A stretch of 64,000 nt of DNA. Source: Lysinibacillus sp. JNUCC-52. GTDB taxonomy: Bacteria > Bacillota > Bacilli > Bacillales_A > Planococcaceae. A program made the translations under genes and the position numbers. Location of the stretch: contig NZ_CP065546.1 in assembly GCF_015999545.1 (NCBI RefSeq), positions 3,008,001-3,072,000 of the forward strand. The letters run 5' to 3'. Shown here piece after piece: positions 26,061 through 34,034 of this stretch. The notes under the pieces are model-generated. The model ran no database searches, had not been told where the DNA came from, and saw nothing but the letters and a program-made list of their open reading frames with translations. Within the stretch, counting starts at the first letter, position 1. Every line of letters starts with the position of its first letter.

Positions 26061-26090
26061 GCAAAGTTGTTGAAGCAACTTTGCTTTTTT
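26061..26090 (+). terminator. terminator of the cupin gene
   Basis: A perfect 9-bp stem GCAAAGTTG/CAACTTTGC is followed by six T. Confidence 0.92.
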
Positions 26091-26123
26091 ATATGCTATG
26101 AAAAATCAATTTTAGCAGAGTGA

Positions 26124-26153
26124 TTGACGAAACAAAAAATACCGTGTTATAAT
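26124..26153 (+). promoter_or_regulatory. sigma-A promoter of the dioxygenase operon
   Basis: TTGACG and a perfect TATAAT are separated by 18 bp; the operator begins at the next base. Confidence 0.75.
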
Positions 26154-26185
26154 TATCTCGAATTCAAGATAAATTAATTCGAGAT
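26154..26185 (+). promoter_or_regulatory. MhqR-like operator
   Basis: TATCTCGAATTCAAGATA (26154-26171) differs by one base from the palindrome ATCTCGAATTCGAGAT that I recall as the B. subtilis MhqR box. The arm ATCTCGAATT recurs inverted as AATTCGAGAT at 26176-26185, giving a perfect 10-bp inverted repeat with an 11-bp spacer. It covers the transcription start. The regulator gene is not in this window. Confidence 0.75.
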
Positions 26186-26290
26186 ATTAACGTAGGTTTA
26201 CAAATTGTTTCTTGTTGGAAGTTTGAAGTAACACATTTTTAGAAATTATTACAAGAGAAAGCAAATTATTTGCAGAGGAGAATTGTCATT

Positions 26291-27229
26291 ATGAGCAAAC
26301 ATACAGAAGGTATTCACCATATTACAGCTATTGTTGGGCATCCACAGGAAAATGTTGATTTTTATGCAGGAATTTTAGGTTTACGATTAGTCAAACAAAC
26401 GGTCAATTTTGACGACCCAGAAACATATCATCTTTACTTTGGTAACAGTGCTGGGAAACCAGGTACCATTATTACATTTTTCCCTTGGGCAAATGCTTAT
26501 AAAGGACGAATCGGTGATGGACAAGTTGGCGTTACAACATATGTGGTACCAGAAGGGGCATTGCCTTTTTGGATTAATCGTCTTGCGAAATTTTCTATTC
26601 CATTCAAAAAAGCTGAACGCTTTGGCGAACAAGTCGTGCAATTTGATGATCCGCATGGACTTCATCTTGAATTAGTTGCACGTGCAGAAGGCGAATTGAA
26701 TAATTGGACAATTGGCGAGGTTACGCAAGAGGTTGCAATAAAAGGGTTTGGTGGAGCAACACTTTATTCAAGTCGTCCTCAAGAAACAGAAAAGGTATTA
26801 ACAGAGGTAATGGGGCTTGAAAAAATCGCAGCAGAAGGGGAATATGCCCGCTTTAAATCAAGTGCCGCTATTGGAAATATGATTGATTTAAAAACGGTAC
26901 CTGGCATACGTGGTCAAATGGGTGTTGGAACAGTTCACCATATTGCTTGGCGCGCAAAGGATAATACAGATCACTTAGAATGGCAAGAGTATGTAATGAA
27001 TCATGGGCAACATGTAACAGAAGTAAAAGATCGTAATTATTTTAATGCGATTTATTTCCGTGAAGCAGGGGAAATTTTATTTGAAATTGCGACAGATCCT
27101 CCAGGATTCGCACATGACGAAACAGCTGAAACAATGGGTAGTCAATTAATGTTACCATTGCAGTATGAGCCACATCGTGAACAGTTGGAAAGAACATTAA
27201 TACCAATCAAAGTTCGTTCGGTTGATTGA
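26291..27229 (+). CDS. VOC-family ring-cleaving dioxygenase (MhqO/MhqE-like)
   Basis: A 312-residue protein made of two vicinal-oxygen-chelate modules. The first starts with EGIHHITAIVGHPQENVDFYAGILGLRLVKQTVNFDD and the second with GFGGATLYSSRPQETEKVLTEVMGL; metal ligands are in IHHIT, GTVHHIAWR and ILFEIATD. The family includes B. subtilis MhqO and MhqE, induced by hydroquinones and catechols. The ATG at 26291 has AGGAG at 10 nt. It is followed by a flavin reductase gene in the same operon, behind an MhqR-like operator, which suggests quinone or electrophile detoxification. Confidence 0.88.
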   Translation: MSKHTEGIHHITAIVGHPQENVDFYAGILGLRLVKQTVNFDDPETYHLYFGNSAGKPGTIITFFPWANAYKGRIGDGQVGVTTYVVPEGALPFWINRLAKFSIPFKKAERFGEQVVQFDDPHGLHLELVARAEGELNNWTIGEVTQEVAIKGFGGATLYSSRPQETEKVLTEVMGLEKIAAEGEYARFKSSAAIGNMIDLKTVPGIRGQMGVGTVHHIAWRAKDNTDHLEWQEYVMNHGQHVTEVKDRNYFNAIYFREAGEILFEIATDPPGFAHDETAETMGSQLMLPLQYEPHREQLERTLIPIKVRSVD

Positions 27230-27250
27230 TAAAAAGGGGGGATGGAACTT

Positions 27251-27859
27251 TTGATTTCGATTGATCCTAAGAAAAATACAGAGCGTGAAAACTATAAATT
27301 ATTAACTGGTAGTATTATTCCGAGACCGATTGCTTTTGTGACGACAAAGTCAGAGCAAGGTGTTATAAATGGCGCACCGTTTAGTTATTTTAATATCGTA
27401 TCATCTAACCCGCCGATGATTTCTTTAGCCATTCAAAGATCAAAAGGGTACTTAAAAGATACTGCTCGTCATATTCAGTATCAAGGGCAATTTGTTGTGC
27501 ATATTGTAGATGAAGATAATGTTAGCCAGGTTAATGAAACAGCGGCTGCTCTGCCTGTAACTGAGAGTGAAATTGAAAAGGCCAACTTGAGTCTTATAGA
27601 CAGTCATTGTATTAATGTACCTGGTGTTAAAGAGGCGAAAGTTCGGATGGAGTGTCGCTTAGTACAGACAATCCCTTTACTGAATGGGGAGGAGCGGACA
27701 GGCGATTTATTTATCGGCGAAGTCGTACATTTTCATTTAGACGACACGATTTATTATGATGGCAAGATTAATCCAAGAGCACTAAAGGCTGTTAGCAGGC
27801 TTGCAGGATCGAGTTATGCAAAAATAGGAGAGCTTTTTGAAATAGAACGTCCTAATTAA
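27251..27859 (+). CDS. flavin reductase-like FMN-binding protein
   Basis: A 202-residue FMN-binding split-barrel protein of the flavin reductase/YwrF group. The motif LTGSIIPRPIAFVTTKSEQGVINGAPFSYFNIVSSNPPMISLAI is typical, and FIGEVVHFH lies near residue 158. The TTG at 27251 was preferred because GGGGGG is then about 9 nt upstream; the ATG at 27242 directly abuts that sequence. It follows the dioxygenase gene with no terminator. It probably supplies reduced flavin or reduces a small aromatic substrate. Confidence 0.85.
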   Translation: MISIDPKKNTERENYKLLTGSIIPRPIAFVTTKSEQGVINGAPFSYFNIVSSNPPMISLAIQRSKGYLKDTARHIQYQGQFVVHIVDEDNVSQVNETAAALPVTESEIEKANLSLIDSHCINVPGVKEAKVRMECRLVQTIPLLNGEERTGDLFIGEVVHFHLDDTIYYDGKINPRALKAVSRLAGSSYAKIGELFEIERPN

Positions 27860-27982
27860 TCAGAATGAAAATTTGGACAAAAAAATATGCTTGTGAATGG
27901 AGTGTACGAGAAATCGACGGGTCTCCATTCATGAGCTATTCTTCTCCTTGAACGGATATGTTCAAGGTCCATTTAACCTCGG

Positions 27983-28375
27983 TTATTGCATTTCCTGGCA
28001 TGCCCAAGCATCAATCTCCACCTTGAATACTGGCGCAGCAAGTGCTACTACATACAACATCGTCATACATGGGACGTGATCGCCAAAAAAGTCAGTCATC
28101 ACTTTTTTTCTTTCTGTTAAGTCGAAATCCCCAACTAAGTAAAAAACTACTTTTGTTAGATCATCAACAGTCATGCTAGCACTTTCGAGATTTTTTTTAA
28201 TATTGTTAAGTGCTAACTTCAATTGAGCTATTGGATTTTCAGGCACAGTGCCGTCAACTTCCATTCCTATTTGTCCTGATAATGTTAGCCATTTATTGGG
28301 CCCTGTAATTTCTATTTGGTGTACATATGGTGCAACAGGTTGATGAACTTCCTTGGGATTTCTTGAGATTTTCAT
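27983..28375 (-). CDS. RidA (YjgF/YER057c/UK114) family protein
   Basis: A 130-residue RidA-fold protein, usually a trimer that deaminates reactive enamine/imine intermediates. WLTLSGQIGMEVDGTVP (about 30-46), the block QLKLALNNIKKNLESAGM-like sequence, and VEIDAWACQ at the end are characteristic. The residue equivalent to the substrate-binding Arg (usually in the R-P-A/C-R-x2 region near 105) is not obvious: the region reads DHVPCMTMLYVVALAAP, so it may be a divergent, non-RidA subgroup. AAGGATTG precedes the ATG. Monocistronic. Confidence 0.85.
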   Translation of the reverse strand: MKISRNPKEVHQPVAPYVHQIEITGPNKWLTLSGQIGMEVDGTVPENPIAQLKLALNNIKKNLESASMTVDDLTKVVFYLVGDFDLTERKKVMTDFFGDHVPCMTMLYVVALAAPVFKVEIDAWACQEMQ

Positions 28376-28841
28376 TTAATCAATCCTTATCTGGTCGTAT
28401 TTAGTGAAATTTCTAAAATATCGTACGAAAATTAACATAAAACCATTAATTTGATGCTGTTTACAAAAGAAGTTACTTTGGATATCGCAGTTTATAGGGT
28501 TATAATAGAAGTAATAAAAATAAGGCTTTAACGCTGGTATAGCTTTCAATACACTATGATTAATTGTATTGTCTTTCATTTTAATTTGAAAAGTGTAAAA
28601 AATCTATAATATATAGATTTACTTCTTGAATTAGGAATTGTTATGAGTAAGAAAACATCCTATTGTTATATTTTATAGAGTAATAGAAATACTCTTCTAG
28701 ACAGAGATTTTTTCCAGTAGCTCAAATAATGACATGAAAATTATATATATTGATAACTACTATTTTGTCTGCTTGCTTTATAATATCCTATTTTGTAAGT
28801 AGGCAGTTGAGGCGGAGCCGTTTTGTGGAAGGAGCGAATGC
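28376..28841. other. gene-free interval
   Basis: AT-rich sequence between divergent genes. A short minus-strand open frame (to 28579) lacks a ribosome binding site and conserved features. TATAAT near 28778 may belong to the promoter of the next gene. Confidence 0.4.
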
Positions 28842-29885
28842 ATGAGTAATTTTTTTCGAAGTAATGGATTTAAACGTTTTATTATTCTAGCGGGAATCGC
28901 TGTTGCATTATATTTAATGCGCAGTATGATTAACCTTATTCTTCTCACATTCATTATGACCTACTTAATGAATGAGCTCTCTACTAAGGCGACTAAAGAG
29001 TTTAGACGTATTGCGCCAATCAATGAAAAAGCGATGATAGTTACGCTGTATTTATTACTTGTTGCTGGGATCATTGCTGTTATTTATAAGTATTTGCCTG
29101 TTGTGACCCAACAGATAACACAGCTGTTTGATTTAATTGCAGCCTTTAATCTCAATCCGAATGATAATGAGATTGCGAGATATTTAGCCCCAACATTTGA
29201 GAAGATTGAACTCGGTAAATATTTGGAGCAAGGTGTAGACATTACACTTAAAAATTTAACGAACATTGGTAAGGTCATTTTGCACGTTTTCATCGCACTT
29301 ATTTTGAGTTTGTTCATTCTTCTGGAGAAGAAGCGAATTATTGAATTCACTGCAAAATTTAAAGATAGTAAAATTGGTCCGCTTTACGATGAGTTAACGT
29401 ATTTCTCTAAAATATTTATTCGTTCTTTTGGTAAAGTGATTGAAGCACAATTTATCATTGCTGCGGTCAATTGTGTTTTATCTGTTATAGCGCTCTCGAT
29501 CATGGGCTTCCCACATTTAATTGCACTCGGAATAATGCTTTTCATTTTAGGTTTAATTCCTGTAGCAGGGGTTATTATTTCATTAGTTCCGTTGAGCATT
29601 ATCGCTTATAGTATTGGTGGCCCGATGTACATTGTCTACATTCTTATTATTGTAGTGGTGCTACATGCTATCGAGGCATATTTCCTAAATCCAAAGCTCA
29701 TGTCTGCTAAAACGAATCTCCCTATTTTTTATACATTTATTGTGATCCTTTTCTCAGAGCAATTTCTTGGGGTATGGGGACTCATTATCGGGATTCCGTT
29801 ATTTATGTTCTTGCTCGATGTTCTAGGTGTAACGTCCACCGAGGGAGAACCTAAACAATCTGTAGCTATAAAAGTAAATAAGTAA
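28842..29885 (+). CDS. AI-2E family transporter (PerM/YdbI-type)
   Basis: A 347-residue membrane protein of the AI-2 exporter/PerM superfamily with about seven to eight spans. The central soluble part (about 85-145, QITQLFDLIAAFNLNP) and the conserved GLIPVAGVIISLVPLSIIAYSIGGP and HAIEAYFLNPKLMSAK stretches fit the family. Members export diverse small molecules or act as Na+/H+ antiporters; the AI-2 label should not be read as function. GGAAGGAG precedes the ATG. Monocistronic with its own terminator. Confidence 0.88.
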   Translation: MSNFFRSNGFKRFIILAGIAVALYLMRSMINLILLTFIMTYLMNELSTKATKEFRRIAPINEKAMIVTLYLLLVAGIIAVIYKYLPVVTQQITQLFDLIAAFNLNPNDNEIARYLAPTFEKIELGKYLEQGVDITLKNLTNIGKVILHVFIALILSLFILLEKKRIIEFTAKFKDSKIGPLYDELTYFSKIFIRSFGKVIEAQFIIAAVNCVLSVIALSIMGFPHLIALGIMLFILGLIPVAGVIISLVPLSIIAYSIGGPMYIVYILIIVVVLHAIEAYFLNPKLMSAKTNLPIFYTFIVILFSEQFLGVWGLIIGIPLFMFLLDVLGVTSTEGEPKQSVAIKVNK

Positions 29886-29890
29886 ATTAA

Positions 29891-29927
29891 AAAAGGAAGC
29901 ATCGCTCTAGGCGCATGCTTCCTTTTT
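29891..29927 (+). terminator. terminator of the AI-2E-family gene
   Basis: AAGGAAGCAT and ATGCTTCCTT form the stem, with an inner CGC/GCG pair and a T run. Confidence 0.9.
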
Positions 29928-29928
29928 A

Positions 29929-30121
29929 GGGTGCCAGGCACTCAAACAATTTCTATATGTCTTGCCAAGGAAAATCCACGTAGACTCCTGCGGGAACGCA
30001 CGTAATGTAAGACGCAACAAACCGCGCGATAGCGAGGGTTGCGGCTTACGTCGTGCTCGCGGAAAGCGAAGTGTTAGGAGCAATATTATGCTAGGAATGG
30101 GTGCCAGGCACTCAAACAATT
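29929..30121. repeat. intergenic element bounded by two GTGCCAGGCAC copies
   Basis: The same stretch (GGGTGCCAGGCACTCAAAC and a few more bases) occurs at about 29929 and 30099 in direct orientation. A third copy of the core lies on the minus strand at 41864-41874. The enclosed sequence has the ACTCCTGCGGGAA-type motif known to recur in intergenic regions of Bacillaceae, and a hairpin at 30007-30049 (GTAAGACGCAAC/GTTGCGGCTTAC). Confidence 0.65.
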
Positions 30122-30137
30122 CTCAAACAATTATTGG

Positions 30138-30180
30138 CGTTGATTGAAGCGGAAAGCGCCGCTTGTAACGCAAATCAACG
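30138..30180. repeat. nested palindromic intergenic repeat
   Basis: Outer arms CGTTGATT/AATCAACG and inner arms AAGCGG/CCGCTT form a nested hairpin just beyond the MATE gene. GCGGAAAGCG-type sequence is shared with the neighbouring repeat and with the fragment near 37235. Confidence 0.6.
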
Positions 30181-30198
30181 ATAGCAGTATATTACCCG

Positions 30199-31533
30199 TT
30201 AGTTGGAAAAAACCGCCCGCGGCTTTCTTCGGATATATAAGAAAATCAGCAATGCAGTAATACCTTCTGCGACGGGGAAAGTCCACCAAATTGCTTGTGC
30301 GCCTAGTAATTTAGGTAGCAATAAGAGCGCTGGAATAAATAAAATAATACTGCGTAGTAACATAATAGTTGTTGCAAGACGAATCTTTTCAATAGATTGG
30401 AAAAACTCTGCAAGTACCATATTTAAGCCTAAGAAAACATAGCCAATTGCAAATTGAACAAAACCTTGGGTTGCTATATGGCGAATTTCAAACGTACTAT
30501 CGCCGAATAGGGCTATTAATTGGGAAGGGAATAGCATAGCAATAATGGCAATGCTTAATCCGAGTATAAGAGCGGTTGCTAAACCAATTTTCAAAAGTGC
30601 AGTTAATCGCTTTGTTAATCTGGCACCATGGTGGTAGCTGACAAGAGGTTGTAGAGCCATACCGATACCTAGGAATACGGTTAATAATACTGTATGAATA
30701 TAGTTAACCATTGCATATGCTGTTACACCGTTTGCACCAAGGTAGTGCAAAAACGATACATTATATAAAATCACGATAATCGCCATAGAAGCCTCTACGA
30801 TAAAGCTTGGTAAACCGATGGCAAATATTTTCTTCAAATCGGATAAGTTGAAAAACGTAGATACAAATTTTAATTCAGATTGCTTTCGGAAGAAATGGAG
30901 ACATAGCACCGACATGCCGATGATTGTAGAGATTGCTGTCGCTAAGGCGCAACCTTTTACACCGTAATGGAGCACGAAAATAAATACGTAGTTTAATATT
31001 ATATTTAAAATGGATGTAGTAATTAAACCCATCATTGCGAGCTTTGGATTTCCATCATTGCGAATAAAAATACTTAGTAAGTTTTCGATTGTGTAAAAGA
31101 CACCAAATATTAAAATTACATGTAAGTATTCTTGTACATAAGGATAAGTAACATCACTTGCCCCAAAAATATAGGCAATTTCTTTTAAGTTAAATAAAAG
31201 TACTAGCACTAAAGTTAAAACTACTGCAAGCATTGATGTAAACGCTAGTGTAAAAAGCTGATGTGCTCGTTTTTTATTGCCCTCCCCAAGTGAAATGGAG
31301 TACAAAGTGGCACCACCCATACCAATCCATAGGGAAATTGATAATAAAATGGAGAAAATCGGCACGGCAATATTGACGCCTGCAAGAGCGGTCGGGCCAA
31401 CTCCGTGACTGACAAATATACCATCAACTAAAATGTTTACAGACATGAGTAGCATCCCAATCATCGCTGGGAATAAGTAGGATAAAAACAATGGCTTTAA
31501 CGGTCTTGTTTCAATTGGATTAATTGTCGTCAT
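30199..31533 (-). CDS. MATE-family multidrug efflux transporter
   Basis: A 444-residue, 12-span multidrug and toxin extrusion protein (NorM/DinF superfamily). The N-terminus PLKPLFLSYLFPAMIGMLLMSVNILVDGIFVSHGVG and the second-half repeat GLPSFIVEASMAIIVILYN are typical. The ATG at 31533 lies inside the end of the acetyltransferase gene (14-bp overlap), with GAGAGGT about 9 nt upstream, so the two are co-translated. Together with the divergent MerR regulator this forms a Blt-like drug and polyamine module in which a MATE pump takes the place of the MFS pump Blt. Confidence 0.9.
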   Translation of the reverse strand: MTTINPIETRPLKPLFLSYLFPAMIGMLLMSVNILVDGIFVSHGVGPTALAGVNIAVPIFSILLSISLWIGMGGATLYSISLGEGNKKRAHQLFTLAFTSMLAVVLTLVLVLLFNLKEIAYIFGASDVTYPYVQEYLHVILIFGVFYTIENLLSIFIRNDGNPKLAMMGLITTSILNIILNYVFIFVLHYGVKGCALATAISTIIGMSVLCLHFFRKQSELKFVSTFFNLSDLKKIFAIGLPSFIVEASMAIIVILYNVSFLHYLGANGVTAYAMVNYIHTVLLTVFLGIGMALQPLVSYHHGARLTKRLTALLKIGLATALILGLSIAIIAMLFPSQLIALFGDSTFEIRHIATQGFVQFAIGYVFLGLNMVLAEFFQSIEKIRLATTIMLLRSIILFIPALLLLPKLLGAQAIWWTFPVAEGITALLIFLYIRRKPRAVFSN

Positions 31534-31987
31534 GAGCAAGTACCTCTCTTACCATCACCTTTTCGCCCTTTTCATCTAATTCGCCGTTAAAGACAAATCC
31601 AAACTTTTTATAGAGCTGAATGGCTACTTTATTGTTGTCATAGACGCTTAAAAATATTTTTTGGCAATTGTATTTTGCTTGTAAGAAATTGATAAGCTGT
31701 TGTAAAAAGTACTTTCCAAGTCCTTTATGCTGATAACGCTCATCAATTAGATAGCGGTCTAGCCAAACGCGTTGTGTATCATCCTCATGTGGAAATACAC
31801 CATACATTGCGAAGCCTACCGCGATATCCTCCTTATACAAACCAACTGGAACAAATCGACGATCGTCATGTGCCTCGTCTAAGCACTCCTGTGTACTTTC
31901 AATAAAGTTCTGCTGATTGTCAGCGATGTGTAAAGCTAATACTTCTTCTTTGTTTAAAGCTGTGATGTCACGTATTTCCGTGAACAT
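31520..31987 (-). CDS. GNAT polyamine-type N-acetyltransferase (BltD-like)
   Basis: A 155-residue GNAT protein. The N-terminus ALHIADNQQNFIESTQECLDEA matches the spermine/spermidine acetyltransferase (BltD/PaiA) group, the acetyl-CoA loop is YQHKGLGKYF (about 86-95) and the C-terminal motif is SVYDNNKVAIQLYKKFGF. It is the first gene of the operon with the MATE pump and is divergent from the BltR-like regulator. Acetylation of polyamines before export is the role of BltD in B. subtilis; the substrate here is inferred. Confidence 0.85.
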   Translation of the reverse strand: MFTEIRDITALNKEEVLALHIADNQQNFIESTQECLDEAHDDRRFVPVGLYKEDIAVGFAMYGVFPHEDDTQRVWLDRYLIDERYQHKGLGKYFLQQLINFLQAKYNCQKIFLSVYDNNKVAIQLYKKFGFVFNGELDEKGEKVMVREVLAHDDN

Positions 31988-32025
31988 AATGTCAAAACCT
32001 TTCTAAATTTATTGTGAATAGCTAC

Positions 32026-32056
32026 AATCTAAAGTATATAGTAACTATATAGTCAA
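32026..32056 (-). promoter_or_regulatory. MerR-type promoter/operator of the BltD-MATE operon
   Basis: On the minus strand TTGACT and TAGATT are separated by 19 bp, the overlong spacing typical of MerR-activated promoters. The spacer carries a perfect 8-bp palindrome TATATAGT-A-ACTATATA (32035-32051). On the plus strand TTGTGA (32012-32017) and TATATA (32035-32040) with 17-bp spacing form a likely promoter for the regulator gene, overlapping the same operator. Confidence 0.8.
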
Positions 32057-32071
32057 GGAAGGAAACTTAAA

Positions 32072-32905
32072 ATGCTTAATAAAAACGTAAAATATTTTAC
32101 AACAGGTGAATTTGCTAAGCTTTGTAAGGTTAATAAACAAACGCTCATTTACTATGATCAAATCGGTCTTTTATCACCAATTATGAAAGATAGTAAGGAC
32201 TATCGTTATTATTCCATCGCACAATATGATTTTTTTAGCGTTATTGAATTATTAAAGACGCTTGGTATGTCTTTAAAAGAAATTCAAAAGTATATGGCAG
32301 ATAAATCACCAGAAAATTTTCTAGATTTAATGCGTCAGCAAAAGGAGCTTGTGGCAAAAAAAAGGCGAGAGCTTGAAATGATTGAAAGTATTATTGAGGT
32401 GAAAATAGAGACAACAGAGGAAGCGATGCATATAGATTTTGACAGTATGACGATTGGGCATTTCCCTGAGGAGACATTATATTTAAGCAAAAATATTGAA
32501 GATTCCACAGAGGAACAGTTTGTAAAGGCGGTCTCAGATTTTATCGATGAATTGGATCGCTCGCAACTTGATACAGGTTATCCAATTGGAGGCATCACAA
32601 AAAGAGAGCAAGTTTTAGCTGGTAACTATGATAATTATTGTTACTTATATATGGAACAGCCCCAACCACAAGAAGGGCATCCTTATTTTAAGGCGATTGA
32701 AGGCGATTTTATTATTGGTTACCATATCGGGTTATCAACGACGCTTGGGCAAACGTATGAAAGATTATTTAAGGTTATGGAAGAAAACGGCTACGAGCTT
32801 GGGCAGTACGTGTATGAGGAATATATTTATGATGCGGTTATTAAAAATCGAGAGGAAGACTATGTAACGAAAATTATGATGGAAATAGTCAAAAAGGCAA
32901 AGTAG
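32072..32905 (+). CDS. MerR-family multidrug regulator (BltR/BmrR-like)
   Basis: A 277-residue regulator with an N-terminal MerR winged helix (residues about 10-78: FTTGEFAKLCKVNKQTLIYYDQIGLLSP), a dimerisation coiled coil (about 80-125) and a GyrI-like drug-binding domain (about 130-275). BltR and BmrR have the same layout and activate a pump gene when cationic drugs bind. It is transcribed divergently from the BltD-like/MATE operon from a shared 85-bp region containing the operator. The inducer is unknown. Confidence 0.9.
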   Translation: MLNKNVKYFTTGEFAKLCKVNKQTLIYYDQIGLLSPIMKDSKDYRYYSIAQYDFFSVIELLKTLGMSLKEIQKYMADKSPENFLDLMRQQKELVAKKRRELEMIESIIEVKIETTEEAMHIDFDSMTIGHFPEETLYLSKNIEDSTEEQFVKAVSDFIDELDRSQLDTGYPIGGITKREQVLAGNYDNYCYLYMEQPQPQEGHPYFKAIEGDFIIGYHIGLSTTLGQTYERLFKVMEENGYELGQYVYEEYIYDAVIKNREEDYVTKIMMEIVKKAK

Positions 32906-32911
32906 CTTTGC

Positions 32912-32949
32912 AAAAAAGGAAACTACCTATACGCGATATAGGTAGTTTC
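32912..32949. terminator. bidirectional terminator
   Basis: A perfect 12-bp stem GAAACTACCTAT/ATAGGTAGTTTC sits between convergent genes; the T run is on the minus strand (AAAAAA at 32912-32917), serving the YvyF-like gene best. Confidence 0.85.
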
Positions 32950-32963
32950 TTGTGTTCAAAGAT

Positions 32964-33317
32964 TTATTTGTAATGGTAAGTGCTAGCTCTTGAATTATTG
33001 CGTTGTATTTTATTAAACCACGCTTGATCTTTTTCTTCTTGCTGTAAGGTGTTAACGATGGATGAGGAACAATTAACGCAAATTTTGGCTTGTGTAATTT
33101 TACCGCATCGTTCACATGGTGCACCAAGATTAGGAAAAATAGAGGTTTTTAACTTGCCTGTCTTCACCCATTTATAAAGTAAGTCTGATGAAATACCTGT
33201 TAACGCAACAATTTCATCATTCGTTAAGTGCCGATTATTTTTTCGTAATAAAAAATGGTGTAAATCTGAAAAAACATCTTCTTCGCGAGCGTCTATTTTC
33301 TTTCCGAACAGCAGCAT
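32964..33317 (-). CDS. YvyF-like HTH/zinc-ribbon protein
   Basis: A 117-residue protein. Residues about 30-58 look like a helix-turn-helix (HLTNDEIVALTGISSDLLYKWVKTGKL), followed by SIFPNLGAPCERCGKITQAKICVNC with two Cys-x2-Cys pairs. The stretch from the HTH to the zinc knuckle resembles the flagellar-operon protein YvyF of B. subtilis, but the N-terminal zinc finger of YvyF is absent and no flagellar gene is nearby. GGGAGAGG precedes the ATG. It lies 21 bp downstream of the DUF2225 gene, probably in one operon. A regulatory role is likely but unproven. Confidence 0.7.
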   Translation of the reverse strand: MLLFGKKIDAREEDVFSDLHHFLLRKNNRHLTNDEIVALTGISSDLLYKWVKTGKLKTSIFPNLGAPCERCGKITQAKICVNCSSSIVNTLQQEEKDQAWFNKIQRNNSRASTYHYK

Positions 33318-33338
33318 TCAATTCCTCTCCCTTCTCAA

Positions 33339-34034
33339 TTATTTAATGATTTCTTGTTTATTTTCTGGAACATTATCGGGTTGTTCGTCATATTTATAGT
33401 TTTCCCAACGAGTACGAGCTAATTTACGATATTTATTGGAGACATTTCGATCCGCGATTAACCGAGAAAATCCTTTTTTTGCTTTTACAATATCACCGAG
33501 TCGAAGACTTAATTCGGCATGTAAGTATTGAATTCGTTCACTGCCTTCTTGATTGGACGCAAAAGATTTACTGTAAAAATCTCTTGCTGCATATAAGTAG
33601 TGATTTTCAGATTCACTTTCATTTTTTAAACGATACAGCCATGCTATTTTTAGTGCGATATTAGCCATTAAAAGTGCCTCTTCCATTGAAGCCTTCGCTA
33701 CGAGATAGGCTAGTTTATAGCTAACAATCGCATCGTCCATAGTGCGTTCACGACAAATATTCATTGGCTTATGTAGTTCTTTAATATACAATTCATCAAT
33801 TAGTAGCAAGAACGGTCCATAAGTTCTCGTCATAGATTTATGGTAAGCATATCCACAATGTGGACATACAGCAACTTCATATAGAAGTGGATTCAAGCCT
33901 TCGTAAACGGGCATAAAATCCGTTTGTTCTTCGATTATTTTAAAACGATTTGGTCGTACCTTATATGTTGTATATTGTTTTTTGCAAAATTTACATTCCA
34001 CATTACTTTCGTAGTAGTAAATATTAAAACCCAT
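33339..34034 (-). CDS. DUF2225 protein
   Basis: A 231-residue cytoplasmic protein of the DUF2225 family. Two Cys-x2-Cys pairs (CKFCKKQ about 14-20 and CPHCGYAYHKS about 56-66) probably bind zinc; the rest (about 95-215) is helical and TPR-like (YKLAYLVAKASMEEALLMANIALKIAWLYR). The ATG at 34034 was chosen since AGGAG lies 9 nt upstream. It is followed by the YvyF-like gene. Function unknown; neighbouring zinc-ribbon proteins suggest a shared role. Confidence 0.8.
   Translation of the reverse strand: MGFNIYYYESNVECKFCKKQYTTYKVRPNRFKIIEEQTDFMPVYEGLNPLLYEVAVCPHCGYAYHKSMTRTYGPFLLLIDELYIKELHKPMNICRERTMDDAIVSYKLAYLVAKASMEEALLMANIALKIAWLYRLKNESESENHYLYAARDFYSKSFASNQEGSERIQYLHAELSLRLGDIVKAKKGFSRLIADRNVSNKYRKLARTRWENYKYDEQPDNVPENKQEIIK

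Noticed and set aside
28376..28579. 67-codon minus-strand frame in an AT-rich gap
   Set aside because: No ribosome binding site, aromatic-rich random-looking composition, no terminator.
29929..30180. CRISPR array
   Set aside because: Only two direct repeats with a single long spacer, no further regular units and no cas genes.
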